The notes beneath the pieces are model-generated. The model ran no database searches, was not told the DNA's origin, and saw only the letters and a program-made list of their open reading frames with translations. From NCBI RefSeq assembly GCF_900109685.1, contig NZ_FOBB01000001.1, positions 930,001 to 994,000 on the forward strand: a stretch of DNA of 64,000 bases, given 5' to 3'. Numbering within the stretch: the stretch's first letter is position 1; each line of letters opens with the position of its first letter. The position numbers were made by a program, and so were the translations under genes. The DNA comes from Chitinophaga rupis (GTDB taxonomy: Bacteria; Bacteroidota; Bacteroidia; Chitinophagales; Chitinophagaceae). Of the stretch, positions 8,317 to 16,640 are shown one piece after another.

Positions 8317-9345
8317 CTACCGGTTCTCGAAATAATCAAAAGCATCAATAATATCCAGGTAGGCGCCATCAAAATGGCTGTTCAGTATCTTTTTCAGGTA
8401 GGAGCTGTCGTTACCGAATATTACGCTTTTCCAGTCAGCATTCCAGTACTCCACATAGTAGTTGCCTTCCCAATTGGGATCTTCTGCGCTGATGAAGGGC
8501 GGGTTACCCACGCCCCAGCCTGTTTTCCAGTAATAACGGTAATCTTCTGCTTCGCCAATAGACAGGTAACAGATCACCAGGCGCTTACCACCGTTGGCCT
8601 TGGTTTTCAGCCGGTCTATTTCTGCAGCAGTGAAAGGGTTGTTGGTGGCAATGAACAGGTCCATCAACACCACATCATAATTAGTAGCTGCAACGGCATT
8701 AATGAACTGGGTCTTGTTGGAATAGTTCTCCGGATTAATAAGGTAAAGGAAATTTTTTGCCTGCGACAGGCTGGTAATGTTATTACTGTTCACACCATAT
8801 GGTTGTACGGGGTAGGCAGGAATATTATTCAGCTCCCGGTGGTTGGCAGCAAAAGAAGTATAGCCGTTAGTGTTATTGTTACTGTAAGACTTGTCCATAT
8901 TAGTCTTGCTGCTGCAATAATCGGTCACCAGCACCTTCTTGCTTGCCTTAATGCGGTTCAGGAACTCGCGCAGGTACAGGTTGTCATCAGAAGGGGTGGG
9001 CACATTATCATCGGTGTAACCATAGAAAAGGTCTTCCTGGCCTACACCATCAATAGCCTGAATGTAAGACTGGGCCAGTGTTCCATCACTTTCACCATTG
9101 GTGGTAATAAGCTCTATGCCGTTTTGCGGAATAATGGCAAACTGCGGGTTTTGCGCTTTTGCATACTGGCTGATGCCGATCACAAAGTTGCGCATCTCCT
9201 CCCGGTAATCAATTACAGCAGGCGTAACTTTTATTTTGGATGAAGGGGTGGATGGTAATGCGGGTTCCGGTACATCGGAATGGGAACAGGCTGTTAAGCC
9301 TAAAATGATAACTAGCGCTACAGATAGCGGATAAATGGTTTTCAT
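8317..9345 (-). CDS. GH114-like endo-alpha-1,4-polygalactosaminidase lipoprotein
   Basis: The product has 342 residues and begins with a lipoprotein signal (lipobox LTAC, Cys20). A family-typical arrangement follows: FVIGISQYAKAQNP, NYDVVLMDLF, RLVICYLSIGEAEDYRYYW and DGAYLDIIDAFDYF near the end. These match the GH114/TM1410 TIM-barrel group, whose characterised member hydrolyses alpha-1,4-linked galactosamine polymers. Older databases mislabelled the group as cysteinyl-tRNA synthetase-like. The Asp and Glu residues in SIGEAEDY and YLDIID are candidate acid/base residues. The gene is divergent from the double SusC/SusD operon and could supply it with oligosaccharides, but that link is only positional. 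Confidence 0.8.
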   Translation of the reverse strand: MKTIYPLSVALVIILGLTACSHSDVPEPALPSTPSSKIKVTPAVIDYREEMRNFVIGISQYAKAQNPQFAIIPQNGIELITTNGESDGTLAQSYIQAIDGVGQEDLFYGYTDDNVPTPSDDNLYLREFLNRIKASKKVLVTDYCSSKTNMDKSYSNNNTNGYTSFAANHRELNNIPAYPVQPYGVNSNNITSLSQAKNFLYLINPENYSNKTQFINAVAATNYDVVLMDLFIATNNPFTAAEIDRLKTKANGGKRLVICYLSIGEAEDYRYYWKTGWGVGNPPFISAEDPNWEGNYYVEYWNADWKSVIFGNDSSYLKKILNSHFDGAYLDIIDAFDYFENR

Positions 9346-9912
9346 AAAGATAGGGTTTGATGATCCTCCTAAAACGTACCATCGCTCAAAATGTTATACA
9401 GCCATAATAAATTAAAACTGTCTTGAGTTATAAGTAATAGTTATTCAGCAACTACGAAAACCAAAATGAAAAATAATTGTTAAAAAAAATTATGAAAAAT
9501 CGTTTTAGCTAATTAAATTGTGAGCACAACCGATTGAAGAACTAAATGTATGTAGTAGGATTTTGTTTAAAGGCCCACGTCAGCAGTGTAATCCCGATTC
9601 CGCGTTATCAGCCCAACTAACAATGCCTTGAAAACAAGTCCAGAGCCTATTTCCATAAGAATGTTTATTACCGTAAAGCACATTTTAAAATTCCACAATT
9701 CTAGCACATGCAGGTTCAAACTTTACTAGCAAATGGCCACGCTATCCGTATGCCCGTACCTCAGCGGTACACGTCTCCACCAGCGCTTTTACAACATCCG
9801 CTATTGATCTATTACAAGGTCGGTAGCTAAATCTGTTTCTGTAAAGCAACATTATTAAGCCCGGTGTAAGCGCAAGCTTACGCACAGGGTTTGTATTGCC
9901 AAATCTTCACTT
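9346..9912. other. Divergent intergenic region and leader of the Sus operon
   Basis: No gene was found in these 567 bases between the GH114-like gene and the Sus operon. They must hold promoters for both sides; no TAnnTTTG element stands out. A hairpin with GCAA tetraloop (GTAAGC at 9866-9871, GCTTAC at 9876-9881, extendable by two pairs) lies about 30 bases before the first SusC start and would be in its leader. No ECF sigma/anti-sigma pair or hybrid two-component regulator is adjacent. Confidence 0.45.
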
Positions 9913-12900
9913 ATGACAACACAATGTTACGCCATCCCGTGCAAGCGGGTGGCAGGGGCCATTGTCTGCTTACTGCTGTCTGCCGGCAGTTATGCGCAAA
10001 GCGTGTACAAGAGCAAAGACACCAGCAGTATCTCGTCTTCCACAGACAGTATCAGCTGGCTAAAAAAAATACCGCTGAAGGCCAGGGACACTATTGGACA
10101 TTTACCAAATAATGAGCTGTTCCTTTATAACAACAATGCAGGCGCCATATCTAAAGCGGATATGGATGAGGTAAGGAAACTGCCTTACAACAGCATTGAC
10201 CAGATGCTGAACGGCAGGGTAACGGGGGTGGATATACGCACTCCCAGCGCAGAACCCGGCAAACGTACCAGCGTATTTATCAGGGGTACCTCTACCTTAC
10301 TGCTCAAGAACAGTGACCTGTTCTATGCACAGCCTACCTATATTGTAGATGGGGTGCCGCTGATGCCGGAACACGCCTTCCCGTACGACATACAGCGTTT
10401 TGATTTTAACCGGCTGGGAACAGAAAGCAACCTGCTCTCTTTCCTGGATGTAAATGATATTGCCAGCATAGAAGTGCTGAAAGATTTTGCAGCCAGCGCC
10501 AAATACGGCCCACTGGCCGCTAACGGCATTATCAACATCACCACCAAAGGCCCGCGCTCCGGACGCATGAAAGTATCGGTAAATTCCTGGATAGGCCTTT
10601 CTATTAAACCTACGGTAAACACGGTGAACGGCGAATATGAGCGCAACTTCCGCCTGCCTTTTTACCAGCAATACGCTACTGAATCGCAATGGCGCAATTT
10701 TCCGCGGTACCTCGCAGATTCCACACAGGCACGCTACTTTGGGGCAGCAGACTGGGACGACCTTTATTACCGCAATGCTTTAAGCAATGGTATACAAGCC
10801 GCAGTAAGCGGCGGCAACCGCCTGGCCAACTTCCGCTTTAGCCTGGGCCGCACCGCACAACAGGGCGTGGCAGACCATACAGGCATGAACCGGTACGACA
10901 TCAATTTCGGCATTAACCTGATGCCCGTAAGGAACCTGATGCTCACCACCTTCATTAACGGCGCCACGCTTACCCGCACCCGCAATGAATTTATCCGGGA
11001 CCGCTCCGGTGATGAGGACTACCTGGTGAATTTTGAAAACCCGCCATCGCCCAACAAACAATACCTACAGCAGTATTATACCTACATGAAAGATGGGCTG
11101 AACCGGAACCGGAACAATAATGCGCGCATACTTGCCAACCTGCATTACACACTGGGCCCTGACTGGGCGCTGAACACCCGCTTCAGCATTGACTATGGGC
11201 AAAACTTCCGGGACCTGTTCATTCCCACCACCATCAATGACGGCAACAACTTCGTATCCAACTTTGACGGGTTAAGCCGGCGTATGGTGCTGGATAATTC
11301 CATACGGTACGATCACACTTTTGTAAGTAAACACCATATAGATGTAACGCTGGGTCAATACGCACAGTGGGACAAGTGGCGCTACGATTACGGCAAAGCC
11401 TATAAAGGCCGCAGTGATTATATTAAGATCTACAAACCGGGCGACGACTCCAATAAGGAAGGCGTATTCGGCAACCTGCGGCTGCAGGCTAACTATAAGG
11501 ACTATACGCAAAGTAACGTAGCCTCTTTTTACACCAACGTAGGGTATAATTACCTGGAAAAATATTTTGTGAACCTCTACCTGCGGGAAGATGGCAGCTC
11601 CAACGTACCGGCGGAAAGCCGCTGGCTGTTCTCTCCCACCTTATCCGCAGCCTGGAAGATCAGCAATGAAGAATTTCTGCACGGCTCACGCTGGCTAAGC
11701 ACTTTGAACCTGCGAGCCAGCTACGGCCGTGTGGGACGTGTATTAATGGATGAGTATTATAAAGGCGGCCCCATTTACAATGTGGACATTGGCTGGGATG
11801 GCAACCCCAACCCAGGTACCTACAATGCCTTTCCCGCCATTAACGCGGCCTTTGGTACCGGTTATGTAACCAGCAGCTTAAAGTGGCCCTATGTAGAGCA
11901 GCTAAATGTAGGACTGGATGTAGGGTTGCTGAACGACCGCATTCACGCCACGCTGGATGTGTACTCCAAAACAGACCGCGACCTGCTGCTGAAAATTCCC
12001 GTGATGGAAGAAACCGGTTATACCGGCCTTGTTAAGAACGGTATGGACATCCGCAACTATGGTTATGAAGTGGCTATTGATGCAGATGTGATCCGCGGCA
12101 GCAAATTCCAGTGGAGCACCGGCATCTCGGCCTACACCAATCAAAATAAGCTGCTGGCTATGCCGGATGGCGTAACAGATATGGTGATAGGTAACCACCG
12201 CCTGCTGGTAGGCAAACCAACAGACCGTTACTGGCTGCTGATCAACGATGGTATTTACAACAGCGATGCAGAAGTTCCCACCAACCCATCCAACGGCCAT
12301 AAAATGACGTACCAGGGCGCCACCCTGCACGCAGGCGATCCCAAATGGAAAGACCTGAACGGCGATTACGTGATCAATGATGCAGACCGGGTAATGAAAG
12401 GCCGGCAGGTACCGGCAATACAGGGCTATTTCAGCAACACCTTCCGTTACAAACAGCTGGAGCTGCAGGTACAGTGCAACTACGCCTTTGGCCGCAAGAT
12501 CATTAACCAGGCCATGGCCGACCATTTTGATTTTGCGCAGCGCGACGGGCTGGATGATGTAAAAGGCATTAAGGAAGTGAACTTCTGGTCTAAGATAGAC
12601 GGCGATTATAACAAGTACCCGCTGTATAATCCCTGGAGCCCTGTAAATGCTTACCAGCCGGACCAGACACTGTTCCTGGAAGACGGTTCTTTCATAAAGC
12701 TGCGTTCCGTTACGCTCACCTATAACCTGAACGCCCCCTGGATGCAGCGCGCCGGTATTGAGCAGCTGCGCATTTATGGTACTGCCAATAACATATGGAG
12801 ATGGACACGCTACTCCGGTGGCGACCCGGAAGCGGTGGACTACTTTGGTTATGACCAGGGCTATTACAACTGGGCAGCACCGCGCAGCTTTACGTTAGGT

Positions 12901-12918
12901 TTCAACTTTCAATTCTAA
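9913..12918 (+). CDS. SusC/RagA family TonB-dependent outer-membrane transporter, short form
   Basis: The protein has 1001 residues. After a signal peptide ending GSYAQ comes a linker of about 60 residues and then directly the plug domain (PYNSIDQMLNGRVTGVDI, VFIRGTSTLL, ASIEVLKDFAASAKYGPLAANGIINITTKGP). The barrel ends FTLGFNFQF, with the terminal aromatic typical of outer-membrane proteins. The carboxypeptidase-D-like N-terminal domain found in most SusC proteins, and present in the second SusC here, is missing. SusC proteins import oligomers captured by the partner SusD lid using TonB energy. It heads an eight-gene operon with spacers of about 11 nt. Confidence 0.95.
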   Translation: MTTQCYAIPCKRVAGAIVCLLLSAGSYAQSVYKSKDTSSISSSTDSISWLKKIPLKARDTIGHLPNNELFLYNNNAGAISKADMDEVRKLPYNSIDQMLNGRVTGVDIRTPSAEPGKRTSVFIRGTSTLLLKNSDLFYAQPTYIVDGVPLMPEHAFPYDIQRFDFNRLGTESNLLSFLDVNDIASIEVLKDFAASAKYGPLAANGIINITTKGPRSGRMKVSVNSWIGLSIKPTVNTVNGEYERNFRLPFYQQYATESQWRNFPRYLADSTQARYFGAADWDDLYYRNALSNGIQAAVSGGNRLANFRFSLGRTAQQGVADHTGMNRYDINFGINLMPVRNLMLTTFINGATLTRTRNEFIRDRSGDEDYLVNFENPPSPNKQYLQQYYTYMKDGLNRNRNNNARILANLHYTLGPDWALNTRFSIDYGQNFRDLFIPTTINDGNNFVSNFDGLSRRMVLDNSIRYDHTFVSKHHIDVTLGQYAQWDKWRYDYGKAYKGRSDYIKIYKPGDDSNKEGVFGNLRLQANYKDYTQSNVASFYTNVGYNYLEKYFVNLYLREDGSSNVPAESRWLFSPTLSAAWKISNEEFLHGSRWLSTLNLRASYGRVGRVLMDEYYKGGPIYNVDIGWDGNPNPGTYNAFPAINAAFGTGYVTSSLKWPYVEQLNVGLDVGLLNDRIHATLDVYSKTDRDLLLKIPVMEETGYTGLVKNGMDIRNYGYEVAIDADVIRGSKFQWSTGISAYTNQNKLLAMPDGVTDMVIGNHRLLVGKPTDRYWLLINDGIYNSDAEVPTNPSNGHKMTYQGATLHAGDPKWKDLNGDYVINDADRVMKGRQVPAIQGYFSNTFRYKQLELQVQCNYAFGRKIINQAMADHFDFAQRDGLDDVKGIKEVNFWSKIDGDYNKYPLYNPWSPVNAYQPDQTLFLEDGSFIKLRSVTLTYNLNAPWMQRAGIEQLRIYGTANNIWRWTRYSGGDPEAVDYFGYDQGYYNWAAPRSFTLGFNFQF

Positions 12919-12929
12919 AAACTATTGCC

Positions 12930-14405
12930 ATGCGATATACAATAGTGATCTTATCAGGCTTGTTGCTGCTGGCTGGCTCCTGCAGCAAAATGCTGGATCA
13001 GCCCTCCAAGCGCGCGCTAACAGAAGAGAACATGTGGCAGAATAAAAATGATGCCCGTGCCGCTGTTTATGGCTGTTATGCCCTGATACGCGCTGCGTTA
13101 ATGAATGAAAATGCCCATTGGGTATATGGCGATCTGCGGGGCGGCGACTTCCGCGTTACCAAACGCGGCGACCTGCAGGCGCTGGTGGATAATAACCTGA
13201 ATGCCAGCTATGCCACTACCGATCAATGGCGCGACTGGCGCCGGTTTTACGCCGCTATTGCCCAATGCAACCTGGCCATTGAAAAATTGCCGGAAGTGCC
13301 CAAGCGTGATTACCGCTACTCAAACAATGATATGGAGCTGGACCGCTCGCAGGTACGTTTCCTCCGCGCCTTCCTCTACTATTATATTGTAAGGGTGTGG
13401 GGCGATGTGCCTTTAATTACCAGCTCACCCAACGGCACGTTTACGCCTACCCCAAGAACCAACCAGCAGCAGGTGCTGGACTTTGCCATACAGGACGGGC
13501 TGGCCGCTGCTTACGGCCTGCCATGGAAGTACAACGGCCAGTCGCCGGAGCAGCAGGGCGATTACCAGGGACAGGGTGAAGGCCACCATACAGATATTTC
13601 CGCCACCCGCGGTATGGCCTATACCTTACTGGCGCACCTGTATGCCTGGAAAGGAGATTATGCCAACGCCCTGCAAAACACGCGTGCCGTAATAGATAAC
13701 CAGGGGCAAACCGGCTACAACTTTGTAAGCACCGCCGATCTTACCCGCCTGGATGGCTCTTTCCGCGGCCGTGGCTTCAGCAATATTTTCCAGGTAGATC
13801 TCAACTTTGACCACGCAGAATTTTCCACTACCGGGCAGCTGGAAGACTGGACGCTGCGCTCTCCGGATATTCCCAAAAGCGAATCGGAGATCTACATACC
13901 CAAAGACAGCATACTGAGTATTTACAGTGAAAGCGGCGATCAGCGCGCTACCCTGTTCTTTGACCAGCTGAATGATGCCTACCCGGTATTCTATAAAATG
14001 AAGCAGGTGAACAGCGCGGTAAAAAATCCAACATTGCGCTTTTATACATCCGCCATCATCATTTTCCGGTATGAGGAGCTGTACCTGCTGCAGGCAGAAT
14101 GTAAAGCGCGTTTAGGCATGTCCGATGCAATTGGTGATCTCAACAGCATACGCACCCGCCGCGGTTTAAAATCCCTGCCGGGCAACCCCACGCAGGAAGC
14201 CCTGCTGGATGCCATTTTCCTGGAACGCAGGCGTGAGCTGATCGGCGAAGGCTGGTACTGGTTTGACCTGATACATTTCAACAAAGTATCGCGGTACACC
14301 CAATTCACCCAGGCAGATGTAGATAATGGCGCTGCTTACTGGCCTGTGTCTAAACAGGCACTTTCCACCAACAGCGCGCTGGTACAAAATAATTTCTGGA
14401 AATAA
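12930..14405 (+). CDS. RagB/SusD family nutrient-uptake lipoprotein
   Basis: The product has 491 residues with a lipobox at LLAGSC (Cys about 19) followed by SKMLDQPSKRALTEENMWQN, the normal SusD opening. TPR-like helical sequences such as QVRFLRAFLYYYIVRVWGDVPLI and the C-terminal LDAIFLERRRELIGEGWYWFDLI are standard SusD blocks. SusD acts as the extracellular lid of the paired SusC and binds the imported oligomer. It starts 11 nt after the SusC stop, and its own stop overlaps the next start by one base (TAATG), implying translational coupling. Confidence 0.95.
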   Translation: MRYTIVILSGLLLLAGSCSKMLDQPSKRALTEENMWQNKNDARAAVYGCYALIRAALMNENAHWVYGDLRGGDFRVTKRGDLQALVDNNLNASYATTDQWRDWRRFYAAIAQCNLAIEKLPEVPKRDYRYSNNDMELDRSQVRFLRAFLYYYIVRVWGDVPLITSSPNGTFTPTPRTNQQQVLDFAIQDGLAAAYGLPWKYNGQSPEQQGDYQGQGEGHHTDISATRGMAYTLLAHLYAWKGDYANALQNTRAVIDNQGQTGYNFVSTADLTRLDGSFRGRGFSNIFQVDLNFDHAEFSTTGQLEDWTLRSPDIPKSESEIYIPKDSILSIYSESGDQRATLFFDQLNDAYPVFYKMKQVNSAVKNPTLRFYTSAIIIFRYEELYLLQAECKARLGMSDAIGDLNSIRTRRGLKSLPGNPTQEALLDAIFLERRRELIGEGWYWFDLIHFNKVSRYTQFTQADVDNGAAYWPVSKQALSTNSALVQNNFWK

Positions 14406-15580
14406 TGTTTGCTGTTATGAAAATGAGCTTACAACAATTCACCGCCCGGAGTACCCATCCACAATGGTACACCGGCGCCCTGCTGTTGCTGCTGGTAATA
14501 GCAGGTTGTAAAAAAGATAATACTTACCGGAATGCCAAACCCACTGCAGAAGTGCCGGTAAACACCTATGACTTCCTGAAAAGTCAGCAGGGTTTGTATG
14601 ATACTTTATTATACCTGGTTGATAAAGCCGGCCTTACAGATACGCTGAAAAATGAGAACATCACTTTTTTTGCGCCGCAGGATTACAGCATTAAAACTGC
14701 GCTGTACAACCTGAACTTCAGCCGGGGTAAATATGGCTTTAAAGGCGACTGGACACTGGACAGCGTGCCCGCAGCCGTATGGGATACCCTGCTGCGCCGC
14801 TACATGATGCGGGGCAAGGTAGGCGCTGATTCCCTGCAGTATGCAGATGGGGTGATGCTGAACACACTGGCCTACAATTACCAGATGAACGGCAAATCGG
14901 TGCCCACCGCTGCTTCCGGCATCCAGAACGGCGGCCCGCTGGTATTACAGTATAGCGATATGAACCGCTCCCGTTTTATCAGGGACTGGTCTACCTCCAT
15001 TACCCAGAGCATAGATCTGAAAACAGCCAATGGCTGGCTGCATGTGCTGGAAAGCAAACATGTATTCGGCTTTGTGTCTTTGGTGCCGATGGCTTTCCCG
15101 TATTCGCTGAACCCTATACAATCGCCCTACCTGGGATTACCATCCCCCATACCCGGCACTATTGAGTTTGAAGATTATGATGATGGCGGTGAGGGCCTTG
15201 CTTACCACGATAATGACGGCGGCAACAACGGCAACCAGTACCGCACAGAAGCTGTGGATATTGAAAACTGCAGTGAAGGTACCTATAACGTGGGCTGGAC
15301 GGGTGGTTCCGAATGGCTGGAATATACGGTAGAAGTAGCCTCAGACGGCGCTTATGCCGTGGCTCTGCGCATGGCATCCGGCGGTGGCGGCGGCAATTTC
15401 CGGCTGGAAATGGATGGCGTAAATGTCAGCGGTACCGTGCATTGCAACGATACCGGCGGCTGGCAGAACTGGGTAACGGTAAATACCACGGTAAACCTTA
15501 CAGCAGGCAAACACATCCTGCGGTTCTATGAAGAATCCGGCGGTTACAATATCAACAAAATGACCTTCTACAAACTTTAA
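14405..15580 (+). CDS. Fasciclin-domain lipoprotein with C-terminal CBM6
   Basis: The protein has 391 residues from ATG 14405; in-frame ATGs at 14417 and 14423 are also possible starts. A lipobox (LLVIAGC) is followed by a fasciclin-like domain: TYDFLKSQQGLYDTLLYLVDKAGL, ITFFAPQDYSIKTAL, and a closing WLHVLESKHVFGF. The last 140 residues form a family 6 carbohydrate-binding module (IEFEDYDDGGEGLAYHDND, WLEYTVEV, GKHILRFYEESGGYNINKMTFYKL). The fusion suggests a surface lipoprotein that grips a glycan for the SusC/SusD pair. It occupies the place of SusE/SusF in classic systems. The second fasciclin gene in this operon lacks the CBM. Confidence 0.88.
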   Translation: MFAVMKMSLQQFTARSTHPQWYTGALLLLLVIAGCKKDNTYRNAKPTAEVPVNTYDFLKSQQGLYDTLLYLVDKAGLTDTLKNENITFFAPQDYSIKTALYNLNFSRGKYGFKGDWTLDSVPAAVWDTLLRRYMMRGKVGADSLQYADGVMLNTLAYNYQMNGKSVPTAASGIQNGGPLVLQYSDMNRSRFIRDWSTSITQSIDLKTANGWLHVLESKHVFGFVSLVPMAFPYSLNPIQSPYLGLPSPIPGTIEFEDYDDGGEGLAYHDNDGGNNGNQYRTEAVDIENCSEGTYNVGWTGGSEWLEYTVEVASDGAYAVALRMASGGGGGNFRLEMDGVNVSGTVHCNDTGGWQNWVTVNTTVNLTAGKHILRFYEESGGYNINKMTFYKL

Positions 15581-15591
15581 TTCCCCGCACT

Positions 15592-16629
15592 ATGCAACGT
15601 TATAAACCTTATCTGATTATGCTTCTGCTGCTGGCCACAGCCATGGCAGGATGCTACAAAAACATGGTGCCGGATGAAAAGGATTTTTTCAGCACCAATA
15701 TGAACTATAACCGGACCAACTTCCCGGTGAACTTAGGCCGTACGAACGTGTACTCCTATATTTTTAATGCAGACTATTCCACGCAGCCGCTCACCTTTAC
15801 GCTGGAGAATGTACGCCATGCCGACAGCAGCGCTGCACCGGAGCTGCTGGAAAAAGTAGCCACCCGGCAATGGAAAACCTTCTACAGCGGCTTAGAAAAG
15901 ACCATTGCGGAAATTGAAGACAAACGCAGTACCGTACAGGCGCCGGTACTGGATATACGCCCGAACTCCGGTGAAATATTTTTCTGGAATACGGATTCCG
16001 CCCGCATTAAACCCGGCATCTATTACTTTGATGTGCGCGTGAAAAATAATGGCGGTGAAAAAGTGTTCAAGAACATGGTGCTGGATGTGCGCCGCCCGCG
16101 CCCTTATGAGCCATATGAATTTGATGATATTACCGGTATCCGTAAAGCATGGGACCAGGGCGGCATTACGCACCCTGATATTAGCGGCGTGGTAGACCAG
16201 TTTAACCTGAACCTGCCCCGGGATAGTGTGAATGTATACTTCCGCAAAACAGATATAAAAGGCAATACGCTTACGTTCAAAATATTTGATAAGGATTCAG
16301 TAGCTATTCCCTTTTCCAATTTCAACCTCACACAATGGGACAGCCTGCGGTACCGCACCGGTTCAATAGGCCTGGATGTACCCTTTGGCTTTAACCGGCG
16401 TATGAGCGCTGACAGCACCATTCTTACGTATGATGTTACCAGCCCCTTTCCCATACTGGCCGATGTTTCCGGCAACTCAGACAAAGCCTATATCGCATTC
16501 CAGTATAACCGCATATCCTTTGGGCACCGGTACAATGCAGGCATAGGACTCAGCTTAGCCATTTATGAACCCGGCGACTGGGAAGTGGTGTTCAAGTTCA
16601 AGGTGAATCCAAAATTTCAGGACGATTAA
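15592..16629 (+). CDS. DUF5007-type lipoprotein
   Basis: The product has 345 residues with a lipobox at TAMAGC (Cys about 21). It starts YKNMVPDEKDFFSTNMNYNRTNFPVNLGRT and shows beta-rich sequence throughout, including repeated strands such as GIYYFDVRVKNNGGEKVFKNM. The pattern matches the Bacteroidota DUF5007 family, which is usually found between a fasciclin lipoprotein and a SusC gene, as here. No catalytic motif is visible. It is probably a surface accessory protein of the transporter; the function is unknown. Family assignment rests on recall of the family and its context. Confidence 0.72.
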   Translation: MQRYKPYLIMLLLLATAMAGCYKNMVPDEKDFFSTNMNYNRTNFPVNLGRTNVYSYIFNADYSTQPLTFTLENVRHADSSAAPELLEKVATRQWKTFYSGLEKTIAEIEDKRSTVQAPVLDIRPNSGEIFFWNTDSARIKPGIYYFDVRVKNNGGEKVFKNMVLDVRRPRPYEPYEFDDITGIRKAWDQGGITHPDISGVVDQFNLNLPRDSVNVYFRKTDIKGNTLTFKIFDKDSVAIPFSNFNLTQWDSLRYRTGSIGLDVPFGFNRRMSADSTILTYDVTSPFPILADVSGNSDKAYIAFQYNRISFGHRYNAGIGLSLAIYEPGDWEVVFKFKVNPKFQDD

Positions 16630-16640
16630 AATTACTATGT

